From NCBI RefSeq assembly GCF_018274385.1, contig NZ_JAAFYZ010000105.1, forward strand, positions 1 to 33,290: DNA of 33,290 nucleotides, given 5' to 3'. Position 1 is the first letter of the stretch, and each line of letters opens with the position of its first letter. The DNA comes from Catenulispora pinistramenti (GTDB lineage Bacteria; Actinomycetota; Actinomycetes; Streptomycetales; Catenulisporaceae). The position numbers and the translations under genes are program-made. Below the pieces are notes generated by a model that searched no databases, was not told the DNA's origin, and saw only the letters and a program-made list of their open reading frames with translations. Positions 9,068 to 16,530 of this stretch are shown here, piece after piece.

Positions 9068-9574
9068 TCACCCCGCCGTCTCGTTGACGTCCGCGAAGAT
9101 CTGACGCAGCCGCTCCACGCCGCGCCTGGTGTGCGAGCGCACCGTGCCGATCGGCGCGCCGAGCATCTCGGCCACCTGACTCTCGGACATGTCCTGGTAA
9201 TAGCGCAGCACCACGGCCGCGCGCTGCCGGGGCGGCAGCTGGGCCAGCGCCGCCTCCAACTTGGTGCGCTCGGCCACGGACGCGGACAAGTCGCCCACGG
9301 CCGCGACCTCCGGCACCTGTTCCGAGGGCCGCTCGCCCCACCATCGACGGCGCGCCGAACGGGCGGCCAGCCGCGCCAGAACGGTGCGCGCGTAGGCCTC
9401 CGGCGCTTCGTCGGCGACCCGTGGCCACGCCGACCAGAGCTTGACCAGTGCTTCCTGCACCAGGTCCTCCGCCCGCTGCCGGTCGCCGCCGGTCAGCAGG
9501 GAGCCGAGTTGGTTCAGCGCCGACCATCGGGCCGCCACGAACCTCTCGAACTCCTCGGTCTGCGACCGTCCCAT
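9068..9574 (-). CDS. SigE-family ECF RNA polymerase sigma factor
   Basis: This 168-aa protein has sigma region 2 at about 10-78 (E-D-L-V-Q-E-A-L-V-K-L-W, the core-binding helix) and sigma region 4 at about 105-158 (L-P-P-R-Q-R-A-A-V-V-L-R-Y and the helix-turn-helix V-A-E-M-L-G-A-P-I-G-T-V-R-S-H). The motif set matches the actinobacterial SigE-family (SACE-type) ECF factors. There is no long C-terminal extension. Start ATG 9574 has GAGGA eight bases upstream. It is cotranscribed with the small membrane protein that follows 10 bp downstream. Its target promoters cannot be deduced. A MarR gene lies 103 bp upstream in the same direction. Confidence 0.92.
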   Translation of the reverse strand: MGRSQTEEFERFVAARWSALNQLGSLLTGGDRQRAEDLVQEALVKLWSAWPRVADEAPEAYARTVLARLAARSARRRWWGERPSEQVPEVAAVGDLSASVAERTKLEAALAQLPPRQRAAVVLRYYQDMSESQVAEMLGAPIGTVRSHTRRGVERLRQIFADVNETAG

Positions 9575-9677
9575 CGGCACCGTCCTCGTACTTGAGCGTC
9601 GTCCTCGCACTAGTAGAAAGGCGCCGAGGCCGGTCCGGCTATGCAGTACGGAAAGTGATGTGGGTCATACCGGTGGC

Positions 9678-10142
9678 TCAGAGCCCGCGGCGTTCCAGGG
9701 ATTCCGGATACGTCCGCTGCACGACCTCGGTCAGCGCCCGCAGGCCGTCCACCAGCCCGGCGCGATCGTCCGGGGTCAGCCGGCCGACCAGACCGGCTAT
9801 CTCCTGGTAGCGCCGGTCCATGACCCGGCGGACCAGGTCCTCGCCGTCCGGGGTGAGGATGAGGAGTTGTTCGCGGCGGCTGTCCGGGTTGGGCTGGCGC
9901 TCCAGCAGGCCGGCGGCGGCCAGGCGGTCGGCCATCCGGAGCACGGTGGACGGGTTCACGCCCAGGTCGGCGGCCAGGTCGGCCTGCTTCATCGGCTGCC
10001 GGTCGGCCAGCACCGCCAGCGTGCGCAGCTGCCGCAGCGTCAAGGTGGCGTCGACCTCGGCCAGGGCGTGGGCCGACAGGCCGACGATCAGGCGGGACGC
10101 CGCGAGGACCGCCTCGACGACTTCATGGGTGTCCGGCTCCAC
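9678..10142 (-). CDS. MarR-family transcriptional regulator
   Basis: This 154-aa winged-helix protein has the MarR pattern of dimerising helices at both ends and a DNA-binding core about 38-100, with the recognition helix N-P-S-T-V-L-R-M-A-D-R-L and the wing around D-S-R-R-E-Q-L. The start is uncertain. An in-frame ATG at 10187 lies inside the 15-bp palindrome that is probably the operator, so a transcript starting there would be leaderless or its start would sit in the operator. GTG 10142 gives a normal-length MarR protein and is preferred. It probably represses the divergent zinc-ribbon gene and itself. The ligand is unknown. Confidence 0.85.
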   Translation of the reverse strand: MEPDTHEVVEAVLAASRLIVGLSAHALAEVDATLTLRQLRTLAVLADRQPMKQADLAADLGVNPSTVLRMADRLAAAGLLERQPNPDSRREQLLILTPDGEDLVRRVMDRRYQEIAGLVGRLTPDDRAGLVDGLRALTEVVQRTYPESLERRGL

Positions 10143-10160
10143 AGTCCAGAAGCTACCGCA

Positions 10161-10190
10161 TTGCGGCCGCAGACTGAACCATTGCATAAT
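10161..10190 (+). promoter_or_regulatory. Candidate sigma-70-type promoter for the zinc-ribbon gene
   Basis: TTGCGG (10161-10166), an 18-bp spacer and CATAAT (10185-10190) make a fair housekeeping promoter firing rightward. The predicted start site is near 10197, 30 bp before the ATG of the zinc-ribbon gene. The -10 box falls inside the 10181-10195 palindrome. Confidence 0.45.
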
Positions 10191-10195
10191 GCAAT
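10181..10195. promoter_or_regulatory. Perfect palindrome, probable MarR operator
   Basis: ATTGCAT-A-ATGCAAT is a perfect inverted repeat with 7-bp arms and a single central base. It is AT-rich in a GC-rich background, between the divergent MarR and zinc-ribbon genes. Short perfect palindromes of the TTGCAT/ATGCAA type are typical MarR sites. It overlaps the predicted -10 box of the rightward promoter, as expected for repression. Confidence 0.7.
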
Positions 10196-10226
10196 AGTAA
10201 GGGGAACGCGCGTGGGGAGGCCGACC

Positions 10227-10487
10227 ATGGAGGACGAACCGATCCGGGAGTCCTATTCCTTCCTCTGCAGCGCCTGCGGCCACGCATGGCGCGAGGACTA
10301 CGAGATCCGGCGCGTGCACGACAGCCACGGGCTGATCCAGTCCGCCTTCTTCCTCGACGGACAGCGGACGACCTCACCGCTGACCCAGGGCCGGTGCCCG
10401 GGCTGTGCCAGCCCTCGGGTGCTGGTCACGCACCGGACTCGGGGGCGCCGTCCCCGGGGCGGCGCGATGATGGAGGTATCTCCGTAA
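10227..10487 (+). CDS. Small zinc-ribbon protein of unknown function
   Basis: This is an 86-aa protein with two Cys pairs, C-S-A-C (about residues 13-16) and C-P-G-C (about 61-64), separated by about 45 residues. This is the layout of a zinc ribbon. Between them lie an acidic/aromatic segment and D-G-Q-R-T-T. The tail is Arg/Gly-rich, which might bind nucleic acid. ATG 10227 has GGGAGG six bases upstream. The gene lies under the MarR-bound palindrome and is followed after 22 bp by a gene of unknown function, so the two may form an operon. I do not recognise the family. Confidence 0.75.
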   Translation: MEDEPIRESYSFLCSACGHAWREDYEIRRVHDSHGLIQSAFFLDGQRTTSPLTQGRCPGCASPRVLVTHRTRGRRPRGGAMMEVSP

Positions 10488-10509
10488 GCGCGAGGAATGG
10501 GAGATCGAG

Positions 10510-11001
10510 ATGACCGGTATCGAAGTCCTGACCGCGGGCCGCTACGGCTACGCCGACCGGCGCGTCCACCGCGACGACTTCGCCCACCAACTGGCCGTGA
10601 TGCTGCCCGCCGATGACGACGAGCGCTTGCGACCGGCCGTGGACGTCAGCGCCGAGGACCTGGTCAGCGCGGCCAAACTGTGCCGGCACCTGCACGACCG
10701 CTATCCGGCCGAACCGCTGGGCCGGCTCGCCGAACAGATCGCCTACCGTCTCGAGCATCCGATCACCCATCCCGGAGCCGTGGTGTTCTACGCCGCCGCC
10801 CTGCTGTGTCGCGAGCAGGAGGCGCTGAGCCGGGTGGAGAGCGCGACCATGGTGGCCGCCGTCCTGGAGGCCCGCGCGGCCGGTCACGCCGCCGACGCCC
10901 TGGAGGCCACGGCCCCGCAGACCCTGCGCTACACCGTCAAGACCGCGATCGACGGGGACTTCGTCCGCGGCGCGCGGCATCTCAAAGCCCAGCAGAACTG
11001 A
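10510..11001 (+). CDS. Hypothetical protein, mainly helical
   Basis: This 163-aa soluble protein is rich in Ala, Leu, Arg and Asp, with no signal or membrane segment. The sequence looks all-alpha and has no catalytic motif I can name. An internal stretch (H-L-H-D-R-Y, then R-L-A-E-Q-I-A-Y-R-L) could be a helical hairpin. Start ATG 10510 has GGGAG about seven bases upstream. It is 22 bp behind the zinc-ribbon gene and is probably cotranscribed with it under MarR control. Function unknown. Confidence 0.7.
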   Translation: MTGIEVLTAGRYGYADRRVHRDDFAHQLAVMLPADDDERLRPAVDVSAEDLVSAAKLCRHLHDRYPAEPLGRLAEQIAYRLEHPITHPGAVVFYAAALLCREQEALSRVESATMVAAVLEARAAGHAADALEATAPQTLRYTVKTAIDGDFVRGARHLKAQQN

Positions 11002-11383
11002 CGCTGGGGCACTGACACCGCGGGACTGACACCGCGGCCGAACGGGCGATGGTGGCCCCGAACGACGGCGTCCATCCGGATGAATCAGGAACCGTCACGG
11101 GCCGCCATCGGTCCGCGTGGGCCGCCAGGTACCGCTCGGGGCCGCTTGGGTGCCGCCGTACGGTGAGTACGGCGTCCCATTCTCTCGTTCGCGACCCGGG
11201 ACGCCGTCCCCCGCTCCTCACCGCTCCCCCAGACCCGGGGCGGCGCAGCCGACATCCCGGAACTCCAGATCCTGCCCGGTGGACCCGGTACTGTCACTGA
11301 ATTGCGTCCCAGGCGCAAACCATTGACAGGGGCGCATTCGGCGTGCACGACTAGGAATGAGCGGCAGGCGGAGGTTCGATCCG
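11002..11383. other. Intergenic region without a supported gene
   Basis: This 382-bp stretch holds a 13-bp direct repeat (ACTGACACCGCGG at 11011-11023 and 11025-11037) just after the preceding stop, and a perfect hairpin at 11154-11174. The small ORFs in it lack ribosome sites and normal codon bias. A TTGACA at 11323-11328 has no -10 box at a usable distance. Confidence 0.6.
11154..11174 (+). terminator. Perfect hairpin followed by pyrimidine-rich tract
   Basis: CGCCGTAC-GGTGA-GTACGGCG forms an 8-bp perfect stem with a 5-base loop, followed on the plus strand by a T/C-rich run (TCCCATTCTCTCGTTC). It lies about 150 bp after the hypothetical gene ending at 11001, so it may end that transcript. 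It could also be a palindromic binding site. Confidence 0.45.
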
Positions 11384-12352
11384 ATGGAGACGATCGACTA
11401 CGGCACCGGGGATCTGGGCCGGGTCCGCTTCGTGCTGTCGCCGCTCGGACACCTGATACACGGCGTGCACGACGGTCCGTGCAGTCGGCAGTCGCCTTGG
11501 CGGCAGCGCTGGTGGCCGCGGGCCAGGCGGCAGGTGAGCCTGGGGAACGGCCGGCTGGTCCCGCTGATCAACCGTGCGCATCCGGACGCACCGGCCTTCT
11601 TGCCGCTGGCGATCGCCGGCGACGCCGCCGCTCCGACCTTCGAGCAGGAACTGGACCAGCTGCGCGCCACTCCCCCGCATCTGCTGGGCTACCGGCTGGC
11701 CGCGGGTTCCGGCCCCGGGCCGGGGCGCACCGACGAGGCCGACCGGCTGATCCGCGGGCTGCGCAACCAGGAGGACGCCTCGCTGCGCGCGGTCGTGGAC
11801 GGCCTGCTGGCGCTGTACCGGGCCACGCTGATGGCGGACTGGCCGACGGTCGCCGAGCGCTTGCAGCGCGACATCTCGATGCGCCAGCGCCAGATCCAAC
11901 GGCACGGCGCGCTGGCGATGATGACGAATCTGCACTCTGACATCACCTGGCGGCCCCGCACAGACGCCGAGGGCCCGGGCCCGGGTCTCATCCTGGCGCC
12001 GTGCCTGTTCGGCCAGCAGCGGACCCATGGCGGCCCCGGCGCGGACGGCACGCAGGTGGTGATCTACCCGACGGCCGAGCTGGACGAGTCCTACACCGCC
12101 CCCGACGACCACCTCGCGGCGTTGCTGGGCGCGGGACGCGCGGCGGTGCTGCGGACGCTGCGAGTCCCGGCTTCCACCTCGGGACTGGCCCGGCGGCTCG
12201 GGATCTCGGCGCCGATGGCCTCCACGCACGCCACCTTGCTGCGCAACGCCGGGCTGGTGTCGACGACGCGGGACGGGAAGAGCGTGCGACATGACCTCAC
12301 CGCGGTCGGGCGGCAGCTCGTGGAGCTGAACCCGGAGGGGATCGAGCTCTGA
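11384..12352 (+). CDS. Transcriptional regulator with C-terminal ArsR-type winged helix
   Basis: This 322-aa protein has an N-terminal domain of about 240 residues of the kind seen in actinobacterial ArsR-like regulators with a DUF5937-type head. The winged helix-turn-helix is at about 245-310 (A-A-V-L-R-T-L, S-T-S-G-L-A-R-R-L-G-I-S, then S-T-H-A-T-L-L-R-N-A-G-L-V-S-T-T-R-D-G-K-S-V). No Cys pair typical of metal-sensing ArsR proteins is present, so metal sensing is unlikely. ATG 11384 has GGAGG nine bases upstream and is preferred over the in-frame ATG at 11357, where AGGA abuts the start. Target genes are unknown. Confidence 0.8.
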   Translation: METIDYGTGDLGRVRFVLSPLGHLIHGVHDGPCSRQSPWRQRWWPRARRQVSLGNGRLVPLINRAHPDAPAFLPLAIAGDAAAPTFEQELDQLRATPPHLLGYRLAAGSGPGPGRTDEADRLIRGLRNQEDASLRAVVDGLLALYRATLMADWPTVAERLQRDISMRQRQIQRHGALAMMTNLHSDITWRPRTDAEGPGPGLILAPCLFGQQRTHGGPGADGTQVVIYPTAELDESYTAPDDHLAALLGAGRAAVLRTLRVPASTSGLARRLGISAPMASTHATLLRNAGLVSTTRDGKSVRHDLTAVGRQLVELNPEGIEL

Positions 12353-12409
12353 TTCGGTGTCAGGCCTCTGCCTGCGCAGGCGTGTCAGGCCTCTGTTCAG
12401 CTCGCGTGC

Positions 12410-13390
12410 TCAGCGCTTGATCCCGACCCCGGCCAATCCCCAGATCTCTTCCCAGTCCGCACGCGGCTCGCCGTCCGGACGCCACAAGGGCCGCGGCACG
12501 ACACCGGGCTCGACCAGCTCCGTGCCCGCGAACAGCGCCGCTATCTCTTCCCGGCCGCGCATGTACATCTGCGAAGTCGTCTGGTCCCAGGCCCGCACCG
12601 CGGCCTCGGCCTGCGCCGGGCGGCCGCCGTCGGTGATGTGCGAGACCACCAGCGCGCTGCCGGGCGGGACCGCGGCGAGGTACTCCGCGACGATGCCCCG
12701 CGGATCCTCCTCGGGCGCGAAGAACTGCAGCAGCGAGGTCATCACGATCGCCACCGGCTGCTCCAGATCCAGCACCCGGCGCAGTTCGGGGTCGGCCAGC
12801 ACCTCGGCGGGGCGGCGGACGTCGGCCTCCACCACGGCGGTGTGCGCCGGATCCGCGGCGGCCACCAGGGCCCGGCCGTGCACCGCGACCATCGGGTCGA
12901 AGTCGACGAAGACGATGCGGGCCTGCCGGTGCTCGGCGCGGGCCACGTCGCCGATGTTGCCGGTGCCGGGCAGACCGCTGCCGAGGTCGAGGAACTGGGT
13001 GATGCCGGAGGCGATGAGGAAGCGGGTCGCCCGGTTCTGGAACGCGCGGTTCTCCTGCAGGATCTCCCGAGCCTGCGGGACGTGCCGCAGCGCGGTCTCC
13101 CCGGCCTCGCGGTCCACGTCGAAGTAGTGCATGCCGCCCAGCAGATACTCGTAGATGCGGGCGGTGTGAGCCTTGGTGGTGTCCAGTTCGGGCGGGACCC
13201 AGCCCGGGATCAGCGTGCTGTCGATGCTCTCGACCCCGGCTGATTCGGGAAATCCGTCAGTCTTCGAGGACTGATGTTCGTCAACCACCCGCGGCAGCCT
13301 AGCGGAGATACCTCTGAATCGGTTCGGAGGCGATCCGGCGGCAGTGGGTCTTGACAGGGCCGTTTCGAGGGTGTTCGGGTCGCCTGTCAT
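12410..13390 (-). CDS. DUF574-family SAM-dependent methyltransferase
   Basis: A 326-aa protein of the actinobacterial DUF574 (Methyltransf_19) family. It shows the family signature A-R-I-Y-E-Y-L-L-G-G followed by F-D-V-D-R-E-A (about 77-96), N-R-A-F-x-x-R-A, and the SAM-binding loop F-L-D-L-G-S-G-L-P (133-141). D-F-D-P follows as the acidic end of the second strand. These proteins are numerous in actinomycetes and their substrates are unknown. The start is uncertain: ATG 13390 has only a weak AAGG, GTG 13288 is possible, and the conserved family region begins only near residue 58. It is divergent from the CHAP-protein gene. Confidence 0.85.
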   Translation of the reverse strand: MTGDPNTLETALSRPTAAGSPPNRFRGISARLPRVVDEHQSSKTDGFPESAGVESIDSTLIPGWVPPELDTTKAHTARIYEYLLGGMHYFDVDREAGETALRHVPQAREILQENRAFQNRATRFLIASGITQFLDLGSGLPGTGNIGDVARAEHRQARIVFVDFDPMVAVHGRALVAAADPAHTAVVEADVRRPAEVLADPELRRVLDLEQPVAIVMTSLLQFFAPEEDPRGIVAEYLAAVPPGSALVVSHITDGGRPAQAEAAVRAWDQTTSQMYMRGREEIAALFAGTELVEPGVVPRPLWRPDGEPRADWEEIWGLAGVGIKR

Positions 13391-13404
13391 TGTCCGGATA
13401 CGCC

Positions 13405-13414
13405 TTGGTACCAA
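13405..13414. promoter_or_regulatory. 10-bp palindrome in divergent promoter region
   Basis: TTGGTACCAA is a perfect palindrome in the 69-bp gap between the divergent methyltransferase and CHAP-protein genes, flanked by unusually AT-rich sequence. It is short enough to be chance; noted as a possible operator. Confidence 0.25.
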
Positions 13415-13459
13415 CTTGTACGTCGTAATGTCGCCCGGCAGCTGGTAGAAAGATTTTCC

Positions 13460-16003
13460 ATGTCGAAGAATGCCAGGGCCCGACGAGTACGCCGCCGGCT
13501 GATAGCCGGTGTGGCGGTATCCACCATGGTCAGCGCCTCCTCGGTGGCGACCGTCGTCAGCGCGCGGGCCGATGCGACCCCGGCGGCCACGCCGTCAGCG
13601 ACCCCGAGCACGCCGGATCCGACGCCCACCGCCGGATCCACGCCCAGCTCGGCCGACCCGACCTCGACCACACCGCCGCCGACATCGACACCGAGCACGC
13701 CCCCGTCATCGACATCGTCGCCGACGCCCACTCCGACGCCGACCCCCACGCCGCCCGCGTCGTCGACGTCGAACCCGGCGCCGCCGACGTCGAACCCGAC
13801 GAACCCGACGTCGAACCCGCTCCCGCCGACCCCGACCGGACAGCCGGCCCCGAACCCGAAGCCGGTCCAGCCCCCGGCGCAGCCGGCGCCGCCGGCCAAG
13901 GGCAAGCCGGCGCCTAAGAATCCGGCTCCGTACATCCCCCCGCCGGACCCGGTCCCGGTTCCGGTGCACCCGCCGGCCGGTGCCGGCCAGTTCGACAACT
14001 CGCTGATCGCCACCACGGCCCTGGCCTACGTCGGCCGCTGGGGCGGCATGGCCTGCGTGGACGCGAACCGCTTCCGGTCCGGCCAGTGCCGCGAGTTCGT
14101 CGACTGCGTCGTGTCCCTGGCCAGCGGCGGCCGGATCTGGCCGGTCGACCCGAACGGCAACTACCAGGTCGGCTTCAGCTCGGTCGGCGCGGTGCCGGTG
14201 GCCCCGGCCGCCGCGACCGAGGGCGACATCATCCAGATCGGCGACCACGACGACTCCGACCCGCTGCACACCGCGATCGTGCTGTCCAACCACGGCGACG
14301 GCACCTACACGGTCGTGGACGCCAACTGGGTCGGCCAGCCGCTGATCCGGGAACTGGTCGGCGTGCACGACTGGACGCCGCCGGCCGCCGCGCAGTTCTG
14401 GCGGCTGGGCTCGGTCAACCCGAACACCCCCGGCTGGCAGATGCCAAAGAACGACGCCGCCTACGGGACCCAGGCCCCGGACACGGCGATCAACCCGGCG
14501 CCGCCGGCCCCGACGGTGAGCACGGACGCCGTGAACGGACTGGCGTCCGGGACCATCACGGTGCGCTCAACGGACGCCGATCCGACGCATCCGGCGGTCC
14601 GCATGCAGTACTGGGTCGACGGCAAGTCCGACACCGCGATCGACAACGCCCCCGGCGGCGCCCTGCTGCCGCTGGACACCACGACGCTGCCGGACGGCCC
14701 GCACGTGATCACGACCCAGGCGATGGCCGCCGACGGCGCCATCTCGGCCCTGTCCGCGCCGATCACGATCAACGTCACGAACCACAAGCAGGCCATCGCC
14801 GTCGCGGCCCCGACCGCGCCGCTGCTGTCCGGCACCGTGCCGCTGAACGTCGGCGCGGCCCCGGCCGCCGACCTGGCCAAGGAAACGCTGACGGTGGACG
14901 GCGTGGCGCAGCCACAGCCGCCGGCCGCCAGCAGCGTGCTGAACCTGGACACCAGCACCCTGGTCGCGGGCCCGCACCAGATCAGCGTCGCGGTGACGAA
15001 CCGCGAGGGCCAGACGGTGACCTGGGGACCGGTGATCGTGACCGTCACCGGCGCGGCCACCGGACCCCGCGCCGCCCTGCCCTCGGCCGCCGCCGGACAC
15101 TCGGACCTGGTCGCGGTGGACGCGACCGGACGGCTGCTGCGGTACCCGTGGGTCGCCGACGGCACCTTCGGGGTACCGCAGCCGATCGCGGACGGGTTCG
15201 CGGACGTCACCTCACTCGTGGCGGGGCACTTCGCGGGACCGGCCGGCGCGGTGCAGCTGCTCGCGGTACGCAAGGACGGCAGCGCGCACCTGTACGGCTT
15301 CGACGCCACCGGCAAGGCGGTGGATCAGGGGACTGTCACCGGGGCGCCGTGGAACACCTTCACGCGGTTGGCCGCGGGCGTGTTCAGTAAGGGCGGGCCA
15401 GAGGCCGTGGTCGGGATCGATGCCGCGGGGCATGCGCAGCTGATCACGATTTCGGTGCCGGCCGCCGGTGGTCCTGTTGCGGCTACTGTTCCGGCGGCTG
15501 CTGGTGCTCCGGCGGCAGGCGCTCCTGCTGCCCTCGGTGCTCCGGTCGCAGCGCCGAATGCCGCGGCCGCCCCGGTGAAGCCCGCCCTCACGGCCGCAGT
15601 GCAGGGTCTGCCGGCGAGTCCGGCGCTCGCCGGCGCGGTGACGATCGAGGCCGTGCCGGGGGCGGACGGGGCCGACAAGCTGCTGTCTGTGGACGGTACC
15701 GGGGCTGTGGTCGCGTACACGCTCACCGGCCCGCAGGGGTTCGTTCCTGACTTGGGTACTCCCACCGGACCCGCCGTGCCCACCGTGAAGCTCACGACTC
15801 CGGCTCCGGCCGCCACCCCGGTGGCCGGCGACTTCGCCGGGAGCACCCCGGAGCTCATGGTCACCGGAGCCGACGGGCAGACCTGGATCGTGTCGCCGGA
15901 CCACCCCGACCGGCCGTCTCAGGGGGCTGCTTTCGTGTCCGACGCCGCCGTCGAGGCCACCCCGCACACGCCGGGCCAGCGCCTCATCCTGCCCGCGGAC
16001 TGA
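13460..16003 (+). CDS. Secreted CHAP-like cell-wall hydrolase with Pro/Thr linker, Ig-like and repeat domains
   Basis: This is an 847-aa exported protein. A Sec-type signal (Arg-rich head, hydrophobic core about 14-34, A-R-A-D) leads into a low-complexity Pro/Thr/Ser linker to about residue 165. Next is a CHAP/NlpC-P60-like papain-fold domain (about 172-315) with Cys210 in G-Q-C-R-E-F-V and His270 in L-H-T-A-I-V-L as the likely catalytic pair. D-I-I-Q-I-G-D and D-A-N-W-V are typical of the fold. Two Ig-like domains follow (about 345-445 and 450-535). The C-terminal half has several D-x-T-G-x-x-L/V units, which could form a beta-propeller. The likely role is cutting peptidoglycan or another amide outside the cell. 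The start follows a weak GAAAG. Confidence 0.85.
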   Translation: MSKNARARRVRRRLIAGVAVSTMVSASSVATVVSARADATPAATPSATPSTPDPTPTAGSTPSSADPTSTTPPPTSTPSTPPSSTSSPTPTPTPTPTPPASSTSNPAPPTSNPTNPTSNPLPPTPTGQPAPNPKPVQPPAQPAPPAKGKPAPKNPAPYIPPPDPVPVPVHPPAGAGQFDNSLIATTALAYVGRWGGMACVDANRFRSGQCREFVDCVVSLASGGRIWPVDPNGNYQVGFSSVGAVPVAPAAATEGDIIQIGDHDDSDPLHTAIVLSNHGDGTYTVVDANWVGQPLIRELVGVHDWTPPAAAQFWRLGSVNPNTPGWQMPKNDAAYGTQAPDTAINPAPPAPTVSTDAVNGLASGTITVRSTDADPTHPAVRMQYWVDGKSDTAIDNAPGGALLPLDTTTLPDGPHVITTQAMAADGAISALSAPITINVTNHKQAIAVAAPTAPLLSGTVPLNVGAAPAADLAKETLTVDGVAQPQPPAASSVLNLDTSTLVAGPHQISVAVTNREGQTVTWGPVIVTVTGAATGPRAALPSAAAGHSDLVAVDATGRLLRYPWVADGTFGVPQPIADGFADVTSLVAGHFAGPAGAVQLLAVRKDGSAHLYGFDATGKAVDQGTVTGAPWNTFTRLAAGVFSKGGPEAVVGIDAAGHAQLITISVPAAGGPVAATVPAAAGAPAAGAPAALGAPVAAPNAAAAPVKPALTAAVQGLPASPALAGAVTIEAVPGADGADKLLSVDGTGAVVAYTLTGPQGFVPDLGTPTGPAVPTVKLTTPAPAATPVAGDFAGSTPELMVTGADGQTWIVSPDHPDRPSQGAAFVSDAAVEATPHTPGQRLILPAD

Positions 16004-16034
16004 CCAGGGGTGTTCATCGGCTGAAATGGTGACA

Positions 16035-16067
16035 GCCGCCCGGGAACTGGGAGGTCTCCCGGGCGGC
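16035..16067. terminator. Strong bidirectional hairpin between convergent genes
   Basis: The 11-bp arms at 16035-16045 and 16057-16067 (GCCGCCCGGGA and its complement) are perfect, with an 11-base loop. It sits between the stop of the CHAP gene (16003, plus) and the stop of the 64-aa gene (16085, minus). There is no T-run on either side, as is common in actinomycetes. Confidence 0.75.
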
Positions 16068-16084
16068 CGCCTGAGCCTTGTCTA

Positions 16085-16279
16085 TCAGGTTCGCCGGTCT
16101 GGCGCCACGGTGCCGTGCTCCCCGATCGCCGGCGGCGGTGGTGCGGCGACCCCGTTCGCGCCGTCCCCGCCCGGTTCGCGGCGTTCGTCCCCGCACCGGT
16201 TCGTCAGCCGGACGGCCAACACCAGATTCGCCAAGCCCAGCACGGCGACCAGAGTGGTCAGCACCGACGAAAGGGACAT
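16085..16279 (-). CDS. 64-aa single-pass membrane protein, unknown function
   Basis: A short gene with ATG 16279 and a good AAGGAG seven bases upstream. The protein begins with a hydrophobic helix (about residues 5-24, L-T-T-L-V-A-V-L-G-L-A-N), then a charged Gly/Asp/Glu-rich tail with Pro-Pro-Pro-Pro. The N-terminus is most likely an uncleaved membrane anchor. I recognise no family. The strong ribosome site and its own terminator support its being real. A longer upstream start at 16354 lacks a ribosome site. Confidence 0.7.
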   Translation of the reverse strand: MSLSSVLTTLVAVLGLANLVLAVRLTNRCGDERREPGGDGANGVAAPPPPAIGEHGTVAPDRRT

Positions 16280-16337
16280 ACGCACTCCTTGCCGAGCACC
16301 GCAGCCGTGAGACCGACGCCCAAGGGTGATCAAGCGG

Positions 16338-16367
16338 ATGCTAGCAAAGGCCACAGGGGGTCGGTAA
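16338..16367 (-). promoter_or_regulatory. Weak candidate promoter for the 64-aa membrane protein
   Basis: On the minus strand, TTACCG (16367-16362), an 18-bp spacer and TAGCAT (16343-16338) lie about 60 bp upstream of the ATG. The -10 box is good, the -35 box poor. Confidence 0.3.
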
Positions 16368-16530
16368 GGGTCTGATCGCGCAGACAGCGCGGCACACGCC
16401 CCGAATTATCGCAGGGTGCTCATACCGACACCGAGCGGCATCGTTTCCACGACCCCGGACCCCCATCGCGTCCGAATCTGACAGAACCCCGTCATTGCGG
16501 CCATCCCCCACATCGGGTGAGGATGAGGCC

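Noticed and set aside
11323..11328. TTGACA as -35 box for the ArsR-like gene
   Set aside because: The only -10-like sequence (TAGGAA at 11352) is 23 bp away, too far for a sigma-70 promoter.
10982..11348. Small ORFs on both strands of the 11.0-11.35 kb gap
   Set aside because: They are Arg/Pro/Ser-rich with poor codon bias and no ribosome sites.
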